From Syntrophales bacterium (GTDB lineage Bacteria > Desulfobacterota > Syntrophia > Syntrophales > UBA8958), in the NCBI GenBank assembly GCA_023231165.1, contig JALNVY010000014.1, forward strand, positions 1 to 20,226: a DNA stretch of 20,226 nucleotides, written 5' to 3'. A model generated the notes under the pieces. The model was not told where the DNA came from. It saw only the letters and a program-made list of their open reading frames with translations, and made no database searches. Shown in pieces: positions 1 through 7,207 of the stretch. A program made the position numbers and the translations under genes. Each line of letters starts with the position of its first letter. Position 1 is the stretch's first letter.

Positions 1-75
1 GAATCAGAAACGATGCAGGCAGGAAGAGACACTGTTTAAATGATATCGGTGAAGATAGCTTGATAGGAGTATGTC
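1..75. other. Left-edge leader, no complete gene
   Basis: No complete gene is visible here. Frame 1 is open from the edge to a TAA at 37-39 and could be the tail of an upstream gene, but 12 codons are too few to identify. The only functional signal is AGGAG at 65-69, the ribosome binding site for the GTG start at 76. No convincing promoter was recognised. Confidence 0.4.
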
Positions 76-2313
76 GTGAGCACAATACACAAAACCGGCT
101 GCGTCCTCTGCGCCCAGAACTGCGGCCTCATCGTGGAAGTGGAAGACAACCGGATTGTCAAGGTCCGGGGCGACAAGGACAACGTTCGGAGCGAGGGGTA
201 TTTATGCCGGAAAGGCATGAACATCGCATGGCATCAGCATAACGCCGATCGTCTCCAATATCCCCTGAAGCGAACAGCCACGGGCTTTGCCAGGATCTCC
301 TGGGAGGAGGCCCTGGGAGAAATCGCCGCCAAGCTGAAGGGCATTATCGGTGCATATGGGCCCCGGTCCTTCGCTTACATGGGCGGCGGCGGGCAGGGCT
401 GTCACTTCGAGGCCGCCTTCGGCGTCCGCCTCATGCGCGCCCTCGGATCGCGCTACCACTACAGCGCCCTCGCTCAAGAGCTGACGGGGCTGTTCTGGGT
501 CCACGGCCGGACCCTGGGACGGCAGTATCTCGGCCTCATCCCCGACGAAATCAATACGGACATGCTGCTGGCCATCGGCTGGAACGGCATGCAGAGCCAT
601 CAGATGGTCCAGGCCCCCCGCCATTTGCAGCGCCTGGCGAAAGACCCGGGCAAGCTCCTGGCCGTTATCGATCCCCGCGTCTCGGAGACGGCAAAGATCG
701 CCGACATCCATCTGGCTGTCCGTCCGGGTACGGACGCCCTGCTCTTCAAGGCGATCATTGCCATCATCCTTCAGGAAGGATGGGAGAATCGCACTTATAT
801 CGCCGCTCATACCGCCGGCTTTGACGAGATCAGGCCCTGGTTCTTGGATTTTGACGCCCGTGCAGCCATCGCCGTCTGTGAACTTGACTATGACCGGGTT
901 TACGAATTCTCCCGGCTCCTGACCACGCGGCGCTGGTCCTGCCATTACGACCTGGGCATCATGATGAACCGCCACAGCACCGTCAGCTCCTGGCTGGCGA
1001 TCATCCTGCTCGCCGTCTGCGGACGGATCGGCGTCCGGGGCGGCAATGTCTTTCCCGGTCACTTTATGCCCCTGGGATCCCATTCGGACGAGCGAGACCC
1101 CAAGACCTGGCGGACGGTGACCACGGATTTCCCGCCCATCATGGGGGTATATCCCCCCAACGTCATGCCCGAAGAGATTCTTTCCGACCATCCTGAACGG
1201 CTCCGGGCCGTCCTGGTCTCCGGCTCCAATCCGCTCCGCTCCTACGCCGACACCACCGCCTACGAAGAGGCCTTCGGAAAGCTCGACCTCCTTGTCACCT
1301 GCGAACTGGCCATGACGGAAACGGCGCGGCTTTCCCATTATATCCTGCCTGCCCGGTCGGCCTATGAATCATGGGACGGAACCTTTTTTGCCTGGACCTT
1401 TCCCGGAATCTTCTTCCAGATGCGCCGGCCCCTTGTCGCCCCGACGGGAGAACCCCGGGATCTGAGCGAGATCATGCTGGGCCTGGCCGACGCCCTGGGC
1501 ATTATCCCGCCCCTGCCGGATGTCCTTTACGAGGCCGCCCGGCAGGACCGGCAGACCTTTGCCGCGAAACTGTTCGAGTATGCCCTGGCGGAGCCCCGGG
1601 CCATGAAAATGATGCCTTTTGTCCTGGGTAAAACCCTGGGGCCGGCCCTGGGGTCGGTCAATCTCGCCGCCCTGTGGGGCATGCTCCAGATCCTGCCAAA
1701 GGATTTTATCAAAAACGCCGGCCGGGCCGGGTTTGCGGCGGGACCGAACCTGGGAAACGATCTTTTCCGGCAGCTCATGGAACGCCCCGAAGGCCTGTGG
1801 ATAGGTCATGCAGACCCGGAAAACAACCTGGAAAATCTCCGGACGGAAGGCAAGAAGGTTGAACTCATGATCCCGGAGCTTACGGACTGGCTCCGGGGCA
1901 TCGACGCCGGTTCGGAAGCGATCGCCCTTAAGGGAACGGCGGAGTACCCCCTCGTCCTCATGGCGGGACGTCATTTCGACAAGAACGCCAACACCCTCAT
2001 GCGCAATCCCGAATGGAATCAGGGAAAACGGGACTGCACCCTCCTTATGCACCGATTGGACGCCGAAGGACTGGAGATAAAGGACGGAGAGAGGGTCCGC
2101 ATCGTCACTGCGGCGGGGGAGGCGGAGATCGAGCTGGAACTCACGGAAACGGCCCGGAAAGGGCATGTCGTCATCCCCCACGGCTTCGGCCTGGTCTACG
2201 ACGGTAAGGCATACGGGATCAACGTTAACCGCCTGACGAAGAATACCCACCGGGACGCCTGGGCGGCGACGCCCCTGCACCGCTATGTCCCCTGCCGGGT
2301 GGAAAGATTGTAG
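76..2313 (+). CDS. Molybdopterin (bis-MGD) oxidoreductase with an N-terminal [4Fe-4S] site
   Basis: This 745-residue protein belongs to the DMSO-reductase superfamily, which includes formate dehydrogenase, polysulfide/thiosulfate reductase and acetylene hydratase. The GTG start follows AGGAG with a six-base spacer. Cys9, Cys12, Cys16 and Cys44 form the usual CxxC-x3-C...C site for one [4Fe-4S] cluster. The molybdopterin-binding body follows, then a C-terminal cofactor-binding domain from about residue 620, with an IPHGFG motif that I place in the dinucleotide-binding cap. There is no twin-arginine signal, so the protein is probably cytoplasmic. The metal-ligand position (Cys, Sec, Ser or Asp in characterised relatives) aligns by eye with Glu135 in ALAQELTG. 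The substrate cannot be named; acetylene-hydratase-like or uncharacterised oxidoreductase are both possible. No membrane or electron-transfer subunit lies next to it, and an exported isochorismatase-fold gene follows 73 bases later. The mobB gene at 18328-18837 could serve its cofactor. Confidence 0.9.
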   Translation: MSTIHKTGCVLCAQNCGLIVEVEDNRIVKVRGDKDNVRSEGYLCRKGMNIAWHQHNADRLQYPLKRTATGFARISWEEALGEIAAKLKGIIGAYGPRSFAYMGGGGQGCHFEAAFGVRLMRALGSRYHYSALAQELTGLFWVHGRTLGRQYLGLIPDEINTDMLLAIGWNGMQSHQMVQAPRHLQRLAKDPGKLLAVIDPRVSETAKIADIHLAVRPGTDALLFKAIIAIILQEGWENRTYIAAHTAGFDEIRPWFLDFDARAAIAVCELDYDRVYEFSRLLTTRRWSCHYDLGIMMNRHSTVSSWLAIILLAVCGRIGVRGGNVFPGHFMPLGSHSDERDPKTWRTVTTDFPPIMGVYPPNVMPEEILSDHPERLRAVLVSGSNPLRSYADTTAYEEAFGKLDLLVTCELAMTETARLSHYILPARSAYESWDGTFFAWTFPGIFFQMRRPLVAPTGEPRDLSEIMLGLADALGIIPPLPDVLYEAARQDRQTFAAKLFEYALAEPRAMKMMPFVLGKTLGPALGSVNLAALWGMLQILPKDFIKNAGRAGFAAGPNLGNDLFRQLMERPEGLWIGHADPENNLENLRTEGKKVELMIPELTDWLRGIDAGSEAIALKGTAEYPLVLMAGRHFDKNANTLMRNPEWNQGKRDCTLLMHRLDAEGLEIKDGERVRIVTAAGEAEIELELTETARKGHVVIPHGFGLVYDGKAYGINVNRLTKNTHRDAWAATPLHRYVPCRVERL

Positions 2314-2386
2314 GGAAAGCGAATTTATGGTATTTTGCAAAACACGTCAAAATCGAATCAACGACGAGAAAAAGAAGGAGGAAGCC

Positions 2387-3043
2387 ATGAAGAAAGAATT
2401 GCAGATCAAGACGGCGGCGGGAGTCATGTTCACAATTTGTCTGTGCCTGGTTCTCGCCGCTCCGGTCTCCGGTGCGACGATTATCGACGAATGGAGCAAG
2501 GTCATCACCCCGGCAGCACCCCAACTCAAGGAAGTAAAGTTACCTGCCGAAGGAACGGCGCTTCTCGTGCTTGATTTCAACAAGCAGGTCTGCAATGACA
2601 AGCAGCGCCCCCGGTGCGTCGCTTCCGTCCCCGCCGTCAGCCGTCTCCTTACCGAAGCGAGAAAAGCGAACATCCCCGTTGTTTACAGCCTTACCATCGG
2701 CTCTGCCGCCGCGGATATAGCGCCCGCCCTTGCACCCCGTCCCGGAGACCCCATCGTTACCTCCGGACCGGATAAATTCCTGGGGACGGACCTCGAAAAA
2801 ATCCTGAAGGAACGCAACATCAAAACCGTCATCGTCACGGGAACGGCCGCCCACGGCGCCGTAATCTGCACGGCCGGCGGCGCCGCCTTCCGCGGCATGA
2901 AGGTGATTATCCCCGTGGACGGCATCTCCGCCGAGAGCCTCTACCCGGAACAGTACACCGTCTGGCACCTCCTGAACGCCCCCCGGGTCGCGGCGGTGAC
3001 AACCGCCACCAGAACGGATATGATCGAGATAGAGAAGAAGTAA
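2387..3043 (+). CDS. Exported isochorismatase-family protein lacking the usual catalytic Cys
   Basis: The start is the ATG at 2387, preceded by AAGGAGG at 2375-2381. An upstream in-frame ATG at 2285 overlaps the previous gene, lacks a ribosome site and would bury the signal peptide. The 218-residue product begins with a Sec signal peptide: Lys at positions 2-3, a hydrophobic core at about residues 10-25, and a likely cut after PVSGA at residue 30. The rest is an isochorismatase-like cysteine hydrolase fold, with the family Asp at D63 (LLVLDF) and Lys at K130 (GPDKF). In relatives the nucleophile Cys follows the TGT-A-x-H-x stretch. Here that position is Ala158, and a Cys lies three residues later (Cys161). 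Cys69 and Cys77 could form a disulfide in the periplasm. The substrate is unknown, and enzymatic activity is uncertain given the moved Cys. It probably shares a transcript with the molybdenum enzyme. Confidence 0.8.
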   Translation: MKKELQIKTAAGVMFTICLCLVLAAPVSGATIIDEWSKVITPAAPQLKEVKLPAEGTALLVLDFNKQVCNDKQRPRCVASVPAVSRLLTEARKANIPVVYSLTIGSAAADIAPALAPRPGDPIVTSGPDKFLGTDLEKILKERNIKTVIVTGTAAHGAVICTAGGAAFRGMKVIIPVDGISAESLYPEQYTVWHLLNAPRVAAVTTATRTDMIEIEKK

Positions 3044-3303
3044 TCAGGATCAAGAATTGTGATTTGAGATCAAGTAAAGCAGCCGCCAGCGGGAAGCCGT
3101 AAGTATCGGCGACCCGTTGGATGGTCTGGCCGGACATCCGATCATAATTGTAATCATTATTCTGGTGGAGGTTGCTTACATAGCAGCTTTCAAACGATAC
3201 TGTTCAGGCAAGATGAAGGAAAATGTCAAGGGTGGCGGTATCGCTGTCATCTACGAGTCAGTAACTTTGGCCTCTGTCTTACAATGAGGATTACCGTTTG
3301 AAA
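3044..3303. other. Convergent intergenic region, possible short gene remnant
   Basis: This gap lies between two genes that end towards each other. No clear rho-independent terminator was found. On the minus strand at about 3061-3137 the translation contains MSGQTIQRVADTYGFPLA. It resembles a short helical motif (x-T-I-x-x-V-A-x-x-Y-G-x-P-L) that I recall near the C-terminus of some small deltaproteobacterial membrane proteins. The reading frame beyond it looks random, so any gene here would be a fragment. That resemblance is from memory and is weak. Confidence 0.25.
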
Positions 3304-5547
3304 TCATCCCCGTTCAATTTGAAAACCTTTTTCCCGGAATAATCGTAAACAGGTATCCACCGCATCTGCGTCATAAAGCGTTCCTTTATTGCTCTCAATC
3401 TCTTCCAGTGCCGCATTTAATCCTAAGGCAGGACGATAGGGACGATGGGAAGCCATGGATTCTACAACATCCGCCACAGCTATAATGCGGGCCTCTATCA
3501 GAATCTCATCCCCTCTCAGATTTCTTGGATAGCCGGAACCATCCATGCGCTCATGATGCTGATAAACGATCTCGGCCAAGGGCCAGGGGGATTCCACATC
3601 CTTCAGCATCTCGTATCCTGTTCGGGCATGTTCTTTAATCAGGGAAAACTCAATTTCAGACAGTTTTGTCGGCTTGGATAATATTTCCGCTGGGACTGAC
3701 AGTTTCCCGATATCATGGATGGGACCCGCCATGCGGATGGCTTCGATTGTATCTTGCGAAAGTCCCATCTCCGTGGCAATGGCTCGGGCAATATCCGCAG
3801 ACCGGATCTGATGACCGGCCGTATAGGGATCTCTGGCCTCTACAGCGGATACCATGACTTGAATGGTCGCGCCAAACGCTTTTCTGAGACTTTCGAGAGT
3901 CTGTTGGAGTTGCTCCTCTATCTGCTTTCGCTCGGTGATGTCCGAAATAATGCCGTGCCAGAGGGTGCTGCCATCCACCAGACGCTCCGGGTGTGCCTGG
4001 GACCAGCGCCAACGCAGACCTTGTCGTGGGAGAATGACCCTGAATTCACAATAAAACGTCTGCAAAGTACGAGCCGATTTCTGAATGGAGACGACGACGT
4101 GGTCGTAATCGTCTGGATGCAACCGCCCGAAAACCGGGGTGGCATCTTTCCGTACATCTTCGGGTGTCACTTCATAGATGTCATTCATACCGGGGCTCGA
4201 ATAAGGAAAAGCCGACCGCCCGTCCGGGTATAACCGGTATTGGTAAACAACGCCAGGTACCTGACGGGCGAGGTTTGTGAGCAAATCGTAGCTTTGTGCC
4301 AGTTCTTTCTCCACCCGCTTTCGCTCGGTGATATCTTTATCTACGCCACGATAACCTTTAAGATTTCCTTCTTTGCCCAGCACGGGTACACCATTGGTGA
4401 GGAGACAGATTTTTTCCCCATTCCTTCTGATATTCCAATTCTCCAGATCCTTTATGGGTGCTTTGTTTGCTACGATTTCTGAGAATATCGCGGCTACTCT
4501 CTGCGCTTCATCCGGTGGCATGAAATCGAATGGTGTCTTCCCGAGAATGTCTTCAGGGGATTCTCCCAAAAGGTCTATGCCCTTCTGTGAGCTGTAGGTA
4601 TAGACGCCATTTTCATCCACCTCCCACACCCAATCGGCGATGCTGAAAATAAGATCTCTTAGCCTCTCTTCGCTCTCCTGCAGCGCATCCTCCGTCCGCT
4701 TACGGTCGCTGATGTCGCGGACGATCATGCTCGTCTTTAGGTTGCCATCATGATCCCTGAAGATGATGGAGGAGATTTCACCAGGAAACGAGACGCCGTC
4801 TTTGCGAACGAAGGCGAATTCGCCCTGAAACCGGCCGGTGCGCGACTGTTCCGAAAGCGCCGCCGCCAGGCGCGGATCAGCCAGATCCATCAGACCCGCC
4901 CTTCCGATTCGGCATATTTCCTCTTCGGTGCGTCCGAAGATTCGACACGCTTCGGGATTTGCTGCCAGGATTCTTCCATCCGGCGTCGTAAGCATGACGG
5001 CATCGATAGTGTTGTCAAAGAGAGAGCGGTACCGATCCTCGCTTTCCCTCAGCGCCTCCTCCGCCAGCTTGACACTTGTGATGTCCTCAACCATGGCAAT
5101 GGTATGATCGACGCTGCCATCGGGTCTCCGGACACACCCCACAGAGAGATTGGTCCATACAACCTTTCCATCCTTACGAATGAATCGCTTATCCATATTA
5201 TAATGGTCAATCTGACCCGATAGAACACGATTAAATTGCTCGAGGTCTGCGGCAAGATCATCGGGGTGCGTTATTTCCGACCATGTCATGCGGACGATTT
5301 CATCTTGTGAATAACCCATGATGGAGCAGATGCGGTCATTAACCTGAATCCATCCTTTCTCGGGGGAGGTTATGGCAATACCGTGCAAAGGCAAATCGAA
5401 GCAACTGCGGAAGCGGGCCTCACTCTTTGTTAGCCCTTCCTTTTCCTTCTTCCACTCCGATTCCGGTTGTTTCAGCTCCTCAATCCTCTGTCTTAGAGAA
5501 TCCAGTTCCTGAATTAGGACCTGTTTTGTCTTGGATTGATCTTTCAT
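3304..5547 (-). CDS. PAS-PAS-PAS-PAS-HD-GYP sensor phosphodiesterase
   Basis: This is a 747-residue soluble protein with no membrane segment, so it should sense something inside the cell. A charged coiled-coil at about residues 5-45 is followed by four PAS domains at roughly 45-160, 170-285, 293-412 and 420-545. Each ends in the D-I-[ST] plus charged-helix PAC signature. An HD-GYP domain fills about 550-745, with the metal site H611-D612 in HDIGK and the second motif HHERMDGSGYP at 664-674. HD-GYP proteins with these motifs usually hydrolyse cyclic di-GMP, so a role in lowering that messenger is likely. The start at 5547 (MKDQSKTK) is preferred. An upstream TTG at 5628 is in frame, but the extra 27 residues do not look like protein from this family. 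No receiver domain or partner kinase is nearby. The PAS ligands cannot be told from sequence. Confidence 0.93.
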   Translation of the reverse strand: MKDQSKTKQVLIQELDSLRQRIEELKQPESEWKKEKEGLTKSEARFRSCFDLPLHGIAITSPEKGWIQVNDRICSIMGYSQDEIVRMTWSEITHPDDLAADLEQFNRVLSGQIDHYNMDKRFIRKDGKVVWTNLSVGCVRRPDGSVDHTIAMVEDITSVKLAEEALRESEDRYRSLFDNTIDAVMLTTPDGRILAANPEACRIFGRTEEEICRIGRAGLMDLADPRLAAALSEQSRTGRFQGEFAFVRKDGVSFPGEISSIIFRDHDGNLKTSMIVRDISDRKRTEDALQESEERLRDLIFSIADWVWEVDENGVYTYSSQKGIDLLGESPEDILGKTPFDFMPPDEAQRVAAIFSEIVANKAPIKDLENWNIRRNGEKICLLTNGVPVLGKEGNLKGYRGVDKDITERKRVEKELAQSYDLLTNLARQVPGVVYQYRLYPDGRSAFPYSSPGMNDIYEVTPEDVRKDATPVFGRLHPDDYDHVVVSIQKSARTLQTFYCEFRVILPRQGLRWRWSQAHPERLVDGSTLWHGIISDITERKQIEEQLQQTLESLRKAFGATIQVMVSAVEARDPYTAGHQIRSADIARAIATEMGLSQDTIEAIRMAGPIHDIGKLSVPAEILSKPTKLSEIEFSLIKEHARTGYEMLKDVESPWPLAEIVYQHHERMDGSGYPRNLRGDEILIEARIIAVADVVESMASHRPYRPALGLNAALEEIESNKGTLYDADAVDTCLRLFREKGFQIERG

Positions 5548-6003
5548 AGGATGTCCCCAGCATATTGAGATGATCTGTGGGGTTGGGGAGTTAACCAGTG
5601 ACTGCCATGACCGACTGATGGTTCTCAATCATGACCATATAAACATATACTTACATATAGACCCTAAATTAGGTTTAGTGTCAAATGGAATTGTTGCCGA
5701 TAAACGCATATTGCCATCTGAATTTTTGAATATTTCAGCAAGCAAAGTGATTGTTGAGTTCAGGAAGCACAGACGCCCCGACCTTCAGAAAAAACAACCT
5801 CCAAAGCATACAGGTTACGATCAGAAATTCAATGGATTTGAATAGTGTTTGCCGCCGCCTCATCTTTGCAGTCACGATCACCTTTGGCAGTAATGAGTCC
5901 GATATACACCATGTGTTTCGGATTTGCTATGTTCTGACATCTTCTCTTTATCAATCATGAAATCCGGTTTATCAATGTAGCAACATGAGGCATTTAAGGA
6001 GAC
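5548..6003. other. 456-base AT-richer gap with no recognisable gene
   Basis: This stretch lies upstream of the PAS/HD-GYP gene and downstream of the toxin gene. It is visibly richer in A and T than the flanking metabolic genes. A plus-strand open frame at 5570-5845 has no ribosome site, a composition unlike a real protein and no recognisable motif. The promoter of the PAS/HD-GYP gene must lie here, but no box was convincing. No terminator for the toxin-antitoxin pair was identified. Confidence 0.4.
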
Positions 6004-6414
6004 TCAAACATCATATATCCCAGACAATTTTATTTTTAATTCACTTGCCGTCTTTATCATCTTCTTGTCTTTGGTAAGAATACAAGCATTGTGCCTTCGT
6101 GCCAAGACTAAATAGAACAAATCATAGGCAGGGTGTTCTGCTTTGATTGCTTCGGAAAATACTTCTATACAAAGATTTTTTGTATTTATGTAGTCATCGA
6201 CAAGATCAAGGCAGTAATTTATTCCCTTTTCGCATTTTTCTATTGGCAAGTCAGAATATGAGCCGTATTTCCAAAATGCATTTGTTATTTCTGACGGGAA
6301 TGTGTCCGGAGCCAATACGAGTTCCGACTGTATCAATAATTCTCTAAAGCGATCACTGTCATCTTTGTTAAGCGCTATTTCGATTGCTGCATTTGCATCC
6401 AGAACAATTATCAT
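6004..6414 (-). CDS. PIN-domain toxin (VapC-like)
   Basis: This 136-residue PIN-domain protein is the likely ribonuclease toxin of a type II toxin-antitoxin pair. The acidic metal-binding set is visible: D6 in VLDANAA, E42 in PSEITNAF, D98 in PAYDLFY, and D116 in LTKDKKM near the C-terminus. This matches the usual one Glu and three Asp pattern, so the active site looks intact. The ATG overlaps the antitoxin stop by four bases (ATGA, 6411-6414), which implies translational coupling with antitoxin made first. VapC-type toxins cut tRNA or rRNA; the target here is unknown. The locus is AT-richer than its neighbours, consistent with recent acquisition. Confidence 0.88.
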   Translation of the reverse strand: MIIVLDANAAIEIALNKDDSDRFRELLIQSELVLAPDTFPSEITNAFWKYGSYSDLPIEKCEKGINYCLDLVDDYINTKNLCIEVFSEAIKAEHPAYDLFYLVLARRHNACILTKDKKMIKTASELKIKLSGIYDV

Positions 6415-6653
6415 CTGTCTCGGTCCTCTCTAATCAGAGTGACCGGATCAGGCAATTTGCTTCCATCTATATCAAGGACATTGGCTTTTTCTAACATTTT
6501 CCTTCTTCTGTCCTTATTTCCCAATTTGGATGTAATGCCTTCTTTTAGAATCACTATCGTTTCTTGCGACAGGCTTCTATGTTCCTTTTCAGCAAGGTAA
6601 TTAAGCTGAACGTATACATCTTCCGGCAAATCTCTTACCTGCAATGTTGGCAT
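6411..6653 (-). CDS. Ribbon-helix-helix antitoxin (VapB/FitA-like)
   Basis: This is the 80-residue antitoxin partner of the PIN toxin. The N-terminus, MPTLQVRDLPEDVY, followed by RSLSQE, is typical of FitA/VapB antitoxins whose ribbon-helix-helix domain (residues 1-45) binds the operon's own operator. The charged C-terminal half would wrap the toxin. The start at 6653 is chosen because GGAGGG lies six to seven bases upstream and because the residues match the family N-terminus. A further in-frame ATG at 6707 would run translation through the operator repeats. It overlaps the toxin gene by four bases. Confidence 0.87.
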   Translation of the reverse strand: MPTLQVRDLPEDVYVQLNYLAEKEHRSLSQETIVILKEGITSKLGNKDRRRKMLEKANVLDIDGSKLPDPVTLIREDRDR

Positions 6654-6667
6654 ATTCTCCCTCCTGC

Positions 6668-6701
6668 CATATGCATGCAATATACATTGCATATGCATGC
6701 A
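6668..6701. promoter_or_regulatory. Direct-repeat/palindrome operator of the toxin-antitoxin pair
   Basis: CATATGCATGCA occurs twice, at 6668-6679 and 6690-6701, with starts 22 bp apart, about two helical turns. Between them TGCAAT (6676-6681) and ATTGCA (6686-6691) form an inverted repeat with a four-base centre. The region sits 15 bases upstream of the antitoxin start. Ribbon-helix-helix antitoxins bind such short repeated palindromes, so autorepression by the toxin-antitoxin complex is the likely role. The repeats are seen directly; the function is inferred. Confidence 0.65.
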
Positions 6702-6722
6702 CGTCAAGTTCTTTTTGAGTGG

Positions 6723-7151
6723 TTAGCCGGTTACGGCTGGCGGGGTCATCCTGATGGCCCGGACCGGGCATTCGGAAGCGCAGAAACCGCAACCGATACA
6801 CTTTTTGTCTTCCTTCAGGAAGGGATGGGCATGGGGCTCCCTGCTTGCCAACGGCTCGGCAGGGGCGAGACAATTGACAGGACAGGTCTCGATACACATG
6901 CCACAGGGCATGCATGCTTTCAGGTCGATTTGCGGTTTTTCCCAGGCGGAGCGTTTGATCCGTTCGCAAACAATCCCGAAAGGATCCTTGACCGCTGTCA
7001 CCGGGCAGATCCTTCCACAGGCCCCGCAGTCGATGCAAAGCAACGAATCGATCAGATGGCGGTTTTTCTTCTCTCCCGTGATGGCGCCTACGGGACAGAG
7101 CTTGACACAAGCCCCGCAACCGTTGCATGCTTCATCAATTCGATATGACAT
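6723..7151 (-). CDS. Ferredoxin-like protein with four [4Fe-4S] clusters
   Basis: This 142-residue protein has four CxxCxxCxxxCP motifs: Cys9-12-15-19, Cys39-42-45-49, Cys80-83-86-90 and Cys118-121-124-128. Each is a complete [4Fe-4S] ligand set, so it should carry four clusters, twice a bacterial 2[4Fe-4S] ferredoxin. It has no signal peptide. The ATG at 7151 follows AGAGAGG, and the residues upstream of it look non-coding. It is the last gene of the AOR run, 56 bases after the tungsten-enzyme gene, so it is the likely electron acceptor or electron-wire subunit for that enzyme. A BamC-like subunit of a benzoyl-CoA-reductase-type complex is a less likely alternative, because the other subunits are absent. 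Confidence 0.9.
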   Translation of the reverse strand: MSYRIDEACNGCGACVKLCPVGAITGEKKNRHLIDSLLCIDCGACGRICPVTAVKDPFGIVCERIKRSAWEKPQIDLKACMPCGMCIETCPVNCLAPAEPLASREPHAHPFLKEDKKCIGCGFCASECPVRAIRMTPPAVTG

Positions 7152-7170
7152 ACTGTAACCTCTCTGTATT

Positions 7171-7191
7171 CCCTCCTTTTCACGGGGAGGG
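7171..7191 (-). promoter_or_regulatory. Intercistronic hairpin between the AOR and ferredoxin genes
   Basis: On the transcribed minus strand CCCTCC (7191-7186) pairs perfectly with GGAGGG (7176-7171) around a nine-base loop. It lies in the 56-base gap upstream of the ferredoxin start and has no U tract, so it is not a standard terminator. It might protect the mRNA end or tune ferredoxin output. The pairing is seen; the role is a guess. Confidence 0.35.
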
Positions 7192-7207
7192 CCGGGTAGT
7201 GACGGGC

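Noticed and set aside
202..2340. Two long minus-strand open frames antisense to the molybdopterin oxidoreductase
   Set aside because: They are by-products of GC-rich codon bias. The plus-strand gene has a full set of family motifs, and the antisense translations show none.
5570..5845. 91-codon plus-strand frame in the gap upstream of the PAS/HD-GYP gene
   Set aside because: It has no ribosome site, no motif, and composition unlike a coding region.
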